Shown here in pieces: positions 1 to 10,010 of a stretch of DNA of 10,610 nt. The DNA is taken from assembly GCA_044238435.1 (NCBI GenBank), contig JBIIDH010000111.1, positions 1-10,610 on the forward strand, read 5' to 3'. Source of the stretch: VFMC01 sp044238435 (GTDB lineage Bacteria; Actinomycetota; Acidimicrobiia; Acidimicrobiales; Ilumatobacteraceae). Position 1 is the stretch's first letter, and each line of letters begins with the position of its first letter. Under the pieces are notes generated by a model. The model was not told the DNA's origin, searched no databases, and saw only the letters and a list, made by a program, of their open reading frames with translations. The position numbers were made by a program, and so were the translations under genes.

Positions 1-290
1 GCATCAACCCGCAGACCATCCGCAAAGCGGTGGGCGACATCTTGTCGATGCTCGGCCTCAGCGACGGTACGGCTCCGGTGCCGGGCAAAGACCGTCGCCG
101 TCAACGCGAGAGCGAACGCGACAAGGTGAAGCGCGAGATCCAGACCTTGCCGCAGGAAGAACTGGCCCGGCTCATCCAGACGCTCGAGGAGGAGATGCAC
201 GAGGCATCGGCCGAGCTGAAGTTCGAGTACGCAGCCCGCTTGCGCGACGAGATCAACGACCTGCGTCGCGAGATGCGCGAGGCGGGTTAG
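1..290 (+). CDS. uvrB: UvrB, excinuclease ABC subunit B, C-terminal end (5' end outside window)
   Basis: This is the last 95 residues of UvrB, the DNA helicase-like subunit that verifies damage after UvrA delivers it and then recruits UvrC. The open frame runs in from the left edge (first complete codon at base 3) and ends with TAG at 288-290. The first residues visible, INPQTIRKAV, match the conserved segment that closes the UvrB helicase core. After a basic, charged linker, the C-terminus carries a UVR motif (ELARLIQTLEEEM followed by LKFEYAARLRDEI), the helical hairpin that binds the matching UVR motif of UvrC. A GTG at base 30 is an internal Val codon of the longer frame and not a start. 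The stop overlaps the stop of the convergent EAL gene. Identification is firm; only the N-terminal bulk is missing. Confidence 0.96.
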   Translation, partial: INPQTIRKAVGDILSMLGLSDGTAPVPGKDRRRQRESERDKVKREIQTLPQEELARLIQTLEEEMHEASAELKFEYAARLRDEINDLRREMREAG

Positions 291-1375
291 CGGCTGCTCA
301 CCAGCGGCACGTCGATCACATCGGCCAGCGATGCGGCGGGCTGTGGCACAGCGAACAGGTAGCCCTGGCCGAAGCGGCAGCCCAGGCGGAGCAGCCGGTC
401 GATCTGCGCGCGTGTCTCCACGCCATCGGCCACCACCTCGAGGCCGAGGTCGGTGGCGTGGCGGATGAGGTCGCCGGCGGCGAGGAACTCGGCCTCGCCG
501 TCGGTGATGCGGCTGACGAAGCGGCGGCCCAGTTTGGTCCCCGCCAGCGGCACGCCTGGGAGCGACTCCACCAGCGCGGCACAGTGCTCGATGTCGGCCA
601 GTACCAGCTGCACACCCAGGTCGGTGAGTTCGCGCAGTGCTGCGACGGTAGGTGCGTCGATGGTGGTGAGGCCGCGTTCGTTCAGTTCCACCGTCAGAGC
701 GTCGGCCTCGATGCCGTGGGCCACCAGTCGTTCCGCCACGCAGGTGGCCAGACCATCGGCGGGGACGGCGGCGAACTCGAGCTTCACTGCGGCGCTGAGG
801 AGCGGGGCGATGATGCGCTGGTCGGCCAGGAACGCGAGTGAGTCGTCGAGCATCCGGAGGAACAGGGCGAGCATGGTGCCCGGCGTGTCGACGGCGTGCA
901 GGAAGGCTTCGGGCCCGAGGATGGCGGTGCCGGTGCTGAGTCGGGCGAGGGCCTCGACCGCCACCACCGAGCCGGTACCGAACTCGACGATCGGCTGGAA
1001 GTGGGCGAGCAGCCGCCCGTCGAACGGGTCGTCGACGCGTGCGCCGGACATGGTCGCGGGCGCCGCGTCGAGGTCGTCGGGTTCGGCGGCCACGAGCAGC
1101 GACATGGCCGCGGCCACCGACGAGCCGAGGCGGCGGTAGCGGTCGGCGGCGTCGAGGTCGGTGAGGCACAGGTAGGTGATGGTGAGTCCGTCGTGATCGG
1201 TGACCGGGAAGGCGACGCCGCGTGGCCGCTGCTCGATGGTCCACCGCGCCGAGGTGACCGAGTGGAGGTACTGCAGCAGGTGGCGACCCACGCGACTGAC
1301 CGGAGCGGGTGCGGGGGCGAGTGCGGCAGCGTTCATCGATTGGGTATCGGCACGCTCGGTGTGACCCTTGAGCAT
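287..1375 (-). CDS. Single EAL-domain protein with degenerate catalytic site
   Basis: Encodes 362 residues from the ATG at 1375, or 349 from an in-frame ATG at 1336; neither has a Shine-Dalgarno or a good -10, so the start is uncertain. Residues about 122-350 form an EAL domain, the fold of cyclic-di-GMP phosphodiesterases: FQPIVEF, then EAL at 141-143, VELNE at 229-233, a lysine at 281, ADGVET at 316-321 and QGYLF at 337-341. Several catalytic positions look altered. The metal-binding Asn of the usual VNLS strand appears as Lys198, the first Asp of the DDFG loop is Ala260, and the Asp of the KID motif is Gly283. Loss of activity, leaving a c-di-GMP sensor or a scaffold, is therefore likely but inferred. 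No GGDEF is present. The first 115 or so residues, before the EAL domain, are not recognised, and no membrane segment is evident. It converges on uvrB and diverges from uvrA. Confidence 0.85.
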   Translation of the reverse strand: MLKGHTERADTQSMNAAALAPAPAPVSRVGRHLLQYLHSVTSARWTIEQRPRGVAFPVTDHDGLTITYLCLTDLDAADRYRRLGSSVAAAMSLLVAAEPDDLDAAPATMSGARVDDPFDGRLLAHFQPIVEFGTGSVVAVEALARLSTGTAILGPEAFLHAVDTPGTMLALFLRMLDDSLAFLADQRIIAPLLSAAVKLEFAAVPADGLATCVAERLVAHGIEADALTVELNERGLTTIDAPTVAALRELTDLGVQLVLADIEHCAALVESLPGVPLAGTKLGRRFVSRITDGEAEFLAAGDLIRHATDLGLEVVADGVETRAQIDRLLRLGCRFGQGYLFAVPQPAASLADVIDVPLVSSR

Positions 1376-1397
1376 GCCGCGGCAATTCCGGCCTGGG

Positions 1398-1403
1398 TAG
1401 CCT
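1398..1403 (+). promoter_or_regulatory. Putative -10 element of a leaderless uvrA transcript
   Basis: TAGCCT lies exactly seven bases before the ATG at 1411. That places the expected transcription start at or next to the start codon, as in leaderless actinobacterial mRNAs. No -35 consensus is visible. The same spacing is seen before uvrC and before the rhomboid-like gene, which strengthens this call. No LexA-type palindrome (CGAAC-n4-GTTCG) is visible between 1337 and 1410. Confidence 0.6.
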
Positions 1404-1410
1404 CGCCGTG

Positions 1411-4269
<2,859 letters not shown>

Positions 4270-4279
4270 GACTGCGGCG

Positions 4280-5539
4280 GTGACCACCACCGTCGCCCCC
4301 GACCGCGCCGCTGTGCAGCGGCGCACGCTGCTGACGATGCGCACTGCGCAGGTGCCGGCCCAGGCGGCCTTCGCCGGTGTGGTGGCCGTGGTGGCGCTGT
4401 TGGGCAAGGAACTGCTCGACAGCGACCGGTTGTCGGGCACCGGTAGCGCAGCGTTCACGTTCGGCGCGGCCCTCGTGGCGGTGCCGCTGTCGGGCTACAT
4501 GCGCCGCAACGGTCGGCGCCCAGGACTGGTGCGGGCCTTCACGCTCGGGTCGGTCGGCGGGTTCGTGGCGGCGCTCGGTGGTCAGCTCGGGTCGTTCCCG
4601 GTGTTCCTGGTGGGCATGTTGGCGTTCGGCTCCGGGCAGGCCGCGGCGCTGCAGGCGCGGTTCGTGGGCGCCGACCTGGCCGAGCCCGACGAGCGGTCGC
4701 GTGCCATCGGCTCGGTGGTGTGGGTGGGCACGCTGGGTGCAGCGTTCGGTCCGTTGCTCACTCCGTGGGAGCGGCGTGTGGCCGACGCTGCCGGCCTCGA
4801 GCCGTTGGTGGGGCCGTTCCTGTTCGCGGGCATGTTCTTCGCGCTGTCGGCCACCATCCTCGCCATCCGGCTGCGCCCCGATCCGCTCGTGGTGGCCGGT
4901 CTGGTCGATCCGTCGGCCGAGCGCGTGCGCCCGCTGCTGCAGGTGCGTCGCGCCGCCGGTGTGCTGCGCGCCCGACCGTTGGCGCAGTTGGGCCTGGCGT
5001 CGATGGTGGTGTCGCAGACCGCGATGGTGGCGGTGATGACGATGACCCCGCCGCACATGAAGGACAACCACCACGACGACCTCAGTGCATACGTCATCGC
5101 CCTGCACATCGTGGGCATGTACGGGTTCGCCCCCTTCGTCGGGCGCGTGGTCGAGCGGTTCGGCAGGCCGCTGTCGATCATGGTGGGCGCGCTGGTGCTG
5201 GGTGCCGGGGCAGCGGTGTCGGTGGCGTTCGGCTACTCGTCGCTGATGATGTTCGTCGGCCTGTTGCTGTTGGGCGTGGGCTGGAGTTTCTGCCTGATCG
5301 GGGGCAGCACGCTGCTCACCGAGTCGGTGCCTGCCGAGACACGCGTCGAGGTGCAGGGCGCCGGCGACCTGCTGATGAGCCTGTTCGGTGGCGCTGCGGC
5401 CTTCAGTTCCGGCTTCGTGAAGCAGTCGTTCGGGTACGGCACGCTGGCCATGTCGGCTGCACTCGTGGCGGTGGCGCTGATCGTGTTCGCTCGGAGCCGT
5501 TCGGTGGTGGCCGCCAGGCCGATCGGTTCGTCGCGCTGA
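4280..5539 (+). CDS. Major facilitator superfamily transporter
   Basis: A 419-residue integral membrane protein with about 12 hydrophobic segments, typical of MFS antiporters. The cytoplasmic loop motif A is present in the N-half as SGYMRRNGRRPG (71-82) and as its C-half counterpart GRVVERFGRP (288-297). The half-proteins are separated by a charged central loop around 199-232. A short polar segment rich in His and Asp (PPHMKDNHHDD, 257-267) precedes a segment reading ALHIVGMYGFAPFVGR; I recall this pattern from actinobacterial drug-efflux-like MFS proteins, but the substrate cannot be read from sequence. The GTG start lies 10 bases after the uvrA stop with no separate -10 or Shine-Dalgarno, so co-transcription with uvrA is likely; an in-frame ATG at 4337 is an alternative start. 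It ends one base before the stop of the convergent rhomboid-like gene. Confidence 0.9.
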   Translation: MTTTVAPDRAAVQRRTLLTMRTAQVPAQAAFAGVVAVVALLGKELLDSDRLSGTGSAAFTFGAALVAVPLSGYMRRNGRRPGLVRAFTLGSVGGFVAALGGQLGSFPVFLVGMLAFGSGQAAALQARFVGADLAEPDERSRAIGSVVWVGTLGAAFGPLLTPWERRVADAAGLEPLVGPFLFAGMFFALSATILAIRLRPDPLVVAGLVDPSAERVRPLLQVRRAAGVLRARPLAQLGLASMVVSQTAMVAVMTMTPPHMKDNHHDDLSAYVIALHIVGMYGFAPFVGRVVERFGRPLSIMVGALVLGAGAAVSVAFGYSSLMMFVGLLLLGVGWSFCLIGGSTLLTESVPAETRVEVQGAGDLLMSLFGGAAAFSSGFVKQSFGYGTLAMSAALVAVALIVFARSRSVVAARPIGSSR

Positions 5540-5540
5540 G

Positions 5541-6386
5541 TCAGTTGCCGCGCAGGCGCTTGCCGAGTTCGCTGAGCCGCTTGCGCTCGGCGTCGCTGAG
5601 GCCCACGGAGTTCATCTTGTCGAGCAGCCGGTCCATCTCGTCCTGATCCGACACGCTGGGTGCCGCCCACGGCCCGGTGACCACACGGTCGAAGTCGCGG
5701 CTCTGCTTGCGGCGCTTGGCCGACTTCTTCCGTCCGCCGCCCTTGGTGAAGCGAGGGATGAAGCTGAGGTCGCTGAGGTGGCCCCACTGGCGGACCATCA
5801 CCAACGCGAACACCAGCATCAGCAGTTCCTGCACGAGCAAGCCCCACATGCGGTTGCCCGTGTAGCGCAGCACGTCGAGACCCACGAACACGGCGGCGAT
5901 GACCCAGGCGGGGATACCGAAGAAGAACGGGGCGTTGGGGCGTTCGGCAGCGAACAGCACCAGCATCACCGTGCCCAGCAACGACAGCCCGGCCGATCCG
6001 GCGGTGACGTCGAGGTCGGCCACCAGGGTGACGATGGCGGCCGGCACGACGACGACCAGGGCCACCAGGCCGGTGAAGCGTTGTCTGCCGATGGTCTCCT
6101 CGGCGTAGTGGCCGAAGATCCAGAAGAACACGATGCCGATGAGCACCCAGATGTCGGGCTGGCTGGCGACGGGCCAGGTGACGAGGCGCCAGAGTTCGCC
6201 GTCGCGCACCAGCGGCGCGAAGAACACCAGCTTCGCAAAGGCTGCTCGGCTGATGGCGTACAGCACCATCGACGCCAGGCTCAGCGCGCACAGCAGTGCT
6301 GTGGTGGTGACATCGATGTTGCCGATGCGGAACCAACCGTCGCGGCGGCGGGGTTCGGGGAACGACAACTGGAAGCGACCGGTCAC
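5541..6386 (-). CDS. Rhomboid-fold membrane protein, apparently non-proteolytic
   Basis: The predicted protein has 281 residues from a GTG at 6386, chosen because a TAnnnT hexamer ends exactly seven bases upstream; the open frame continues to 6527 but would then cross the uvrC promoter and start. About six hydrophobic segments lie between 28 and 200. Rhomboid-superfamily features are a WR pair (66-67, ELWRLVTWP), a segment FFWIFGHYAEETIG (87-100) and FGIPAW (156-161). Rhomboid proteases need a Ser in GxSG plus a His in a later helix. Here the equivalent is GSAG (130-133), with Ala132 at the nucleophile position, and no catalytic His follows in the last helices, so it is probably a pseudoprotease. 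The tail is basic (GGGRKKSAKRRK, about 213-225) and ends in a conserved-looking helix (EMDRLLDKMNSVGLSDAERKRL), similar in style to the cytosolic tails of bacterial rhomboid proteins. Confidence 0.82.
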   Translation of the reverse strand: MTGRFQLSFPEPRRRDGWFRIGNIDVTTTALLCALSLASMVLYAISRAAFAKLVFFAPLVRDGELWRLVTWPVASQPDIWVLIGIVFFWIFGHYAEETIGRQRFTGLVALVVVVPAAIVTLVADLDVTAGSAGLSLLGTVMLVLFAAERPNAPFFFGIPAWVIAAVFVGLDVLRYTGNRMWGLLVQELLMLVFALVMVRQWGHLSDLSFIPRFTKGGGRKKSAKRRKQSRDFDRVVTGPWAAPSVSDQDEMDRLLDKMNSVGLSDAERKRLSELGKRLRGN

Positions 6387-6393
6387 GCAGGGA

Positions 6394-6399
6394 ACGCTA
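6394..6399 (-). promoter_or_regulatory. Putative -10 element of the rhomboid-like gene (leaderless)
   Basis: On the minus strand TAGCGT is followed by seven bases and then the GTG at 6386. The geometry is identical to that before uvrA and uvrC. It forms one half of a divergent promoter pair in the 61-base gap to uvrC. No -35 consensus is apparent. Confidence 0.58.
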
Positions 6400-6434
6400 C
6401 CGCTCGTCCCGGGTCCGGAGGGGGAGGGGTGCCC

Positions 6435-6440
6435 TAGAGT
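6435..6440 (+). promoter_or_regulatory. Putative -10 element of a leaderless uvrC transcript
   Basis: TAGAGT is followed by seven bases and then GTG at 6448. This spacing picks the first of two tandem GTG codons (6448 and 6451) as the uvrC start. The midpoint between this hexamer and the opposing one at 6394-6399 falls on a short palindrome, TCCGGA (6414-6419). No LexA-type box is visible in the gap. Confidence 0.6.
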
Positions 6441-6447
6441 GATCGGC

Positions 6448-8334
6448 GTGGTGACGCGACCGCCGGCCGGCACGATTCCCGATGCGCCTGGCTCGTACCA
6501 GTTCAAAGATGTGCAGGGTCGCGTCATCTACGTGGGCAAGGCGTCGAGTCTGCGCCAGCGGCTGTCGAACTACTTCCAGGACCCGCGCAACCTGCACCCG
6601 CGTACGGCACAGATGGTGGCGACGGCCGAGACGGTCGAGTGGATCGAGGTACGCAACGAGGTCGAGGCGCTCATGCTCGAGTACAGCCTCATCAAGCAGC
6701 ACCGGCCGCGGTTCAACATCCGCCTGCGCGACGACAAGAGCTACCCGTTCCTGGCGGTCACCCTCGACGAGGAGTACCCGCGGGCGATGGTGATGCGCGG
6801 CCGCAAGCGCAAAGGGGTGCGCTACTTCGGGCCGTATGCGCACGCCTACGCCATCCGCGAGACCCTCGACCTGTTGTTGCGCAGCTTCCCGGTGCGCACG
6901 TGCAGCCCCAGCAAGTTCAACGAGCACCACCGGCTGGGGCGGCCGTGCCTGCTGTTCCACATCGAGAAGTGCAGCGGCCCGTGCGTGGGCGAGATCGCGG
7001 AGATGCCGTATCGCCAGCTCGTCACCGAGTTGTGCGAGTTCCTCGACGGCGACACCGACGAGATCGTCACCCGGCTCGAGCTCGAGATGCGCAGTGCGGC
7101 CAAGGAGTTGGAGTTCGAACGGGCTGCCCGACTGCGCGACCGGCTGGCGTCGGTGCAGCGCGCCGTCGAGAAGCAGCAGATGGTGGCCGACCGCGACGAG
7201 GACCTCGACATCATCGGCCTGGCCGACGACGAGCTGGAAGCGGCGGTGCAGGTGTTCTTCGTGCGCAAGGGGCGCGTCGTGGGGCGCAAGGGGTTCGTGC
7301 TCGACAAGGTGGAAGACCTGCCGGCCGGCGGTCTCGTCGACCGCATCCTGGAAGCGCTGTACGGCGACGAGCCGCCAACCGGCATCCCCAAGCAGGTGCT
7401 GGTGCCGCACCTGCCCGACGACGCGGCCACCTACGAGGAGTGGCTGGCGCACCTGCGCGGGTCGCGGGTGCAGATCCGTGTGCCGCAGCGGGGCGACAAG
7501 CGCGAGTTGCACGAAACCGTCACCCGCAACGCGCGTGAGGAGTTCATGCGGCACCGCCTGCGGCGTGCGTCCGACCACAATGCTCGCAGCCGGGCGCTGA
7601 CCGAACTGCAAGATCTGCTCGGCCTGGCCGAGGCGCCGCTGCGCATCGAGTGCTACGACATGGCGCACCTGCAGGGCACCGACTACGTCGGCTCGATGGT
7701 GGTGCTGGAAGACGGCCTGCCGAACAAGCGCGAGTACCGCCGGTTCAAGGTGAAAGACGTGCCGGGCAACGACGACTACGCGGCGATGGAGGAGGTGCTC
7801 ACCCGTCGCCTCAGCGCGTATCTCGACGAGCGCGACGCTCCGCTCGACGAGTTGGAGGAGGGCCAGCGCGGCCGGCCGAAGCGGTTTGCCTATCCGCCGC
7901 AGCTTCTGCTCGTCGACGGCGGGAAGGGCCAGCTGGGCGTGGCTCACAAGGTGGTCAACGCGCTCGGTCTGGCCGACGAGATCCCCATCGCCTCGCTGGC
8001 GAAGCGATTCGAAGAGGTGTATCTGCCCGGCCGCAGCGAGCCGGTGGAAGTGCCCCGTGGCAGCGATGCGCTGTTCATGCTGCAGCGCATCCGCGACGAG
8101 GCCCACCGGTTCGCCAACACGTTCCACCGCGAACTGCGTGGCAAACGCATGACCGCCAGTTCGCTCGACGGCATCGCCGGCCTGGGCGAGGCACGCAAGC
8201 AGAAGCTGGTGAAGGCGATGGGTGGGGTGAATGCGGTGAAGGCCGCGTCGCTCGACGACCTGCGCAGTCTGTCGTTCCTGCCCGATGCCGTGGCAGAGGC
8301 AATCCACACCAAGTTCCACCCGGAGCCCTCATGA
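6448..8334 (+). CDS. uvrC: UvrC, excinuclease ABC subunit C
   Basis: UvrC makes both incisions flanking a lesion after binding the UvrB-DNA complex. The 628 residues fit the family. The N-terminal GIY-YIG nuclease (3' incision) is seen as PGSYQF followed by VIYVGKASSLRQRLSNYF, with the conserved acidic helix EALMLE (73-78). Four cysteines at 152, 167, 175 and 179 match the conserved UvrC cysteines reported to bind an iron-sulfur cluster. A UVR motif for UvrB contact lies around 205-240 (KELEFERAARLRDRL). The RNase H-like C-terminal nuclease (5' incision) keeps Asp404 in YDMAH, Asp490 in VDGGKGQ and His553 in RDEAHRFA. Two helix-hairpin-helix motifs close the protein (572-625). A longer open frame from 6133 exists, but the upstream part is antisense to the rhomboid-like gene. 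The stop overlaps the next start as ATGA. Confidence 0.98.
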   Translation: MVTRPPAGTIPDAPGSYQFKDVQGRVIYVGKASSLRQRLSNYFQDPRNLHPRTAQMVATAETVEWIEVRNEVEALMLEYSLIKQHRPRFNIRLRDDKSYPFLAVTLDEEYPRAMVMRGRKRKGVRYFGPYAHAYAIRETLDLLLRSFPVRTCSPSKFNEHHRLGRPCLLFHIEKCSGPCVGEIAEMPYRQLVTELCEFLDGDTDEIVTRLELEMRSAAKELEFERAARLRDRLASVQRAVEKQQMVADRDEDLDIIGLADDELEAAVQVFFVRKGRVVGRKGFVLDKVEDLPAGGLVDRILEALYGDEPPTGIPKQVLVPHLPDDAATYEEWLAHLRGSRVQIRVPQRGDKRELHETVTRNAREEFMRHRLRRASDHNARSRALTELQDLLGLAEAPLRIECYDMAHLQGTDYVGSMVVLEDGLPNKREYRRFKVKDVPGNDDYAAMEEVLTRRLSAYLDERDAPLDELEEGQRGRPKRFAYPPQLLLVDGGKGQLGVAHKVVNALGLADEIPIASLAKRFEEVYLPGRSEPVEVPRGSDALFMLQRIRDEAHRFANTFHRELRGKRMTASSLDGIAGLGEARKQKLVKAMGGVNAVKAASLDDLRSLSFLPDAVAEAIHTKFHPEPS

Positions 8335-9995
8335 CCGTCGCCCGTTCCGGCCGCACCGCGATCCGCGCCTACACCGGCGACTCGGGCGATGTGGCGCTGC
8401 TGGCCGGATGGCTGTCCGACGCGCGTGTGCTCGAGTGGTTCGAGGGTCGCGACCGGCCGCACGATGCCGAGGCGGTGCGGCGCCGGTACGCGCCCGAGGT
8501 GCTCGCGGCCGAACAGGTGCAGGTCGGCATCATCAGCGACGGTGGCTGGCCGGTGGGCTTCGTGCAGTGGTATCCCATCGATGCCCACGAGTACGAATGG
8601 CACGACGACCCCGACGGCGTGTGGGGTGTCGACATCGTCATCGGCGATCCGGCCCGCTGGGGCCGTGGGTTGGGCACCGACGCGCTCAGGCTGCTGGTCG
8701 ACCATCTCTTGGTCACCGAGGGTGCGCGGCACGTCGTGATCGACCCGTGGGTGGGCAACGAGCGGGCCATTCGCGCCTACGAGAAGGTGGGCTTCCGGCG
8801 GGCGAAGCTGCTGGCCGAGCACGAGGTGCACGAGGGCGAGGCGCGCGACTGCTGGCTGATGGTGCTCGACGCCGACACCGATGTGGTGGCGCTCACGGCG
8901 CGGTTCGCCGGCATCGATTCGGTGAACCCGTCGCTGGTGCCGGACGCTGCGGGCGAAGCGGCCATGGGCGACGCGGTGGCCGAGTGGGCCCTGGCCCACG
9001 GCTTGGAGGTGCACCGCCAGGAGGTGGAACCGGGCCGCGACAACGTGGTGTGCATCCGCCGCGGGCGGGGCACGGGCCGGTCGGTGCTGTTCAACGCCCA
9101 TCTCGACACGGTCGGCACGGCCGAGGCGTCCACCGCCGAGGTGCGCCTGGGCGACGGTCGGCTGGAAGGTCGGGGGGTGCTCGACACCAAGGGCGGCCTG
9201 GCCGCCGCACTGCTGGCTGCGGCCTCGTTCGTCGACGGCGAGTTGGCCGGCGATGTGATCGTGGCGGGCACCGTCGACGAGGAGTACGCCAGTATCGGCA
9301 CGGCGGCGCTCGTGCAGCAGTGGGGCGCCGACGGTGCGGTGGTGCTCGAGCCCACCGAGGTGGTCGTCATCGCCCGCCACCGGGGGTTCGCCGTGCTGGA
9401 TGTGGAGCTGACCGGACGCACCGCACACACATCGCGCCCCGAACGCGGCGTGAACGCCGTACATGCGGCGATGCGAGTGGTCGATGCGCTGCGGGCGCTC
9501 GACGAGCGTTGGGCCGTGGGTGCCGACCCGGTCGAGCGCCCCGCGGTACTGGTCAGCGGTGTGCGCAGCGAGGGCGAGACGTTCACCGTGCCGGCCACCT
9601 GTCGCCTCACGGTGGAGGTGCGCACCACGGCAGCATCGCCCAGCGCCCAGGTGGGGGAGGTGATGCGCGTGATCGCCGGTGCCGCTGGCGATGCCGACGT
9701 GTCATCGCGCATCTCGCTCGCCCGTCCGCCGGTGGCGTTGGCGACGGACCATCCGTTCGTGCTCACCGTGTGCGCCGCAGTCGGGCTCGCCGAACATCGC
9801 GAGGCCGTGGTGGGTGCCGCCCCCTACTGGACCGACGCGGCGCTGCACATGGCTGCCGGCACGCCCACGGTGGTGTTCGGCCCGCGTGGCGAGGGCCTGC
9901 ACGAAGCGCTCGAGTGGGTCTCCACCGACAGCCTCCGCCGCGTCACCGCAGCACTCACCGGCGTCGCCCGCGCCTGGTGCTCAGCCGACCGCTGA
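8331..9995 (+). CDS. Fusion of AAC(6')-like GNAT acetyltransferase and M20-family zinc amidohydrolase
   Basis: One uninterrupted 554-residue frame carries two enzymes. Residues 1-182 are a GNAT N-acetyltransferase resembling the AAC(6') aminoglycoside acetyltransferase and siderophore-acetyltransferase branch: WLSDARVLEWFEG, GVDIVIGDP with Asp101, the acetyl-CoA loop WGRGLGT (110-116), and NERAIRAYEKVGF. Residues from about 185 to the end are an M20 peptidase/deacylase (ArgE/DapE/carboxypeptidase G2 clan). All expected metal and catalytic residues are present: His257 and Asp259 (NAHLD), Asp285, Glu317-Glu318 (DEE), Glu340 (LEP) and His524, with His366 in the dimerisation-domain segment. The linker is only a few residues. 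The start ATG overlaps the uvrC stop (ATGA), which implies translational coupling. Substrate is unknown; an acylated amine or amino acid is a reasonable guess. An internal ATG (Met177) could allow separate M20 production, but nothing supports its use. Confidence 0.88.
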   Translation: MTVARSGRTAIRAYTGDSGDVALLAGWLSDARVLEWFEGRDRPHDAEAVRRRYAPEVLAAEQVQVGIISDGGWPVGFVQWYPIDAHEYEWHDDPDGVWGVDIVIGDPARWGRGLGTDALRLLVDHLLVTEGARHVVIDPWVGNERAIRAYEKVGFRRAKLLAEHEVHEGEARDCWLMVLDADTDVVALTARFAGIDSVNPSLVPDAAGEAAMGDAVAEWALAHGLEVHRQEVEPGRDNVVCIRRGRGTGRSVLFNAHLDTVGTAEASTAEVRLGDGRLEGRGVLDTKGGLAAALLAAASFVDGELAGDVIVAGTVDEEYASIGTAALVQQWGADGAVVLEPTEVVVIARHRGFAVLDVELTGRTAHTSRPERGVNAVHAAMRVVDALRALDERWAVGADPVERPAVLVSGVRSEGETFTVPATCRLTVEVRTTAASPSAQVGEVMRVIAGAAGDADVSSRISLARPPVALATDHPFVLTVCAAVGLAEHREAVVGAAPYWTDAALHMAAGTPTVVFGPRGEGLHEALEWVSTDSLRRVTAALTGVARAWCSADR

Positions 9996-10010
9996 CCCCG
10001 GCCACCCCAG

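Noticed and set aside
453..1139. Plus-strand open frames opposite the EAL gene
   Set aside because: Ser/Arg/Ala-rich shadow frames with no motif; the minus-strand EAL domain is clearly the coding strand.
1361..1400. A TTGAGC sequence (1369-1374) as a -35 for uvrA
   Set aside because: It lies 23 bases from the -10 hexamer, too far for a normal spacer.
6133..6447. A 105-residue N-terminal extension of uvrC
   Set aside because: The extension is antisense to the rhomboid-like gene, has no UvrC homology before the segment at TRPPAGTIPDAPGSY, and would bypass the -10 at 6435.
6387..6527. A longer N-terminus for the rhomboid-like protein
   Set aside because: It would overlap the uvrC promoter and first codons, reads as low-complexity Pro/Gly/Ser sequence, and a leaderless start at 6386 fits better.
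6397..8319. A 640-codon open frame antisense to uvrC
   Set aside because: Same kind of shadow: no domain, composition typical of reverse-complemented GC-rich coding DNA, and uvrC is intact on the other strand.
7650..8330. An upstream extension of the GNAT-M20 frame by 227 residues
   Set aside because: The extension lies inside uvrC in another frame and is Arg/Gly/Ala-rich without any domain; the GNAT domain begins right after the ATG at 8331.
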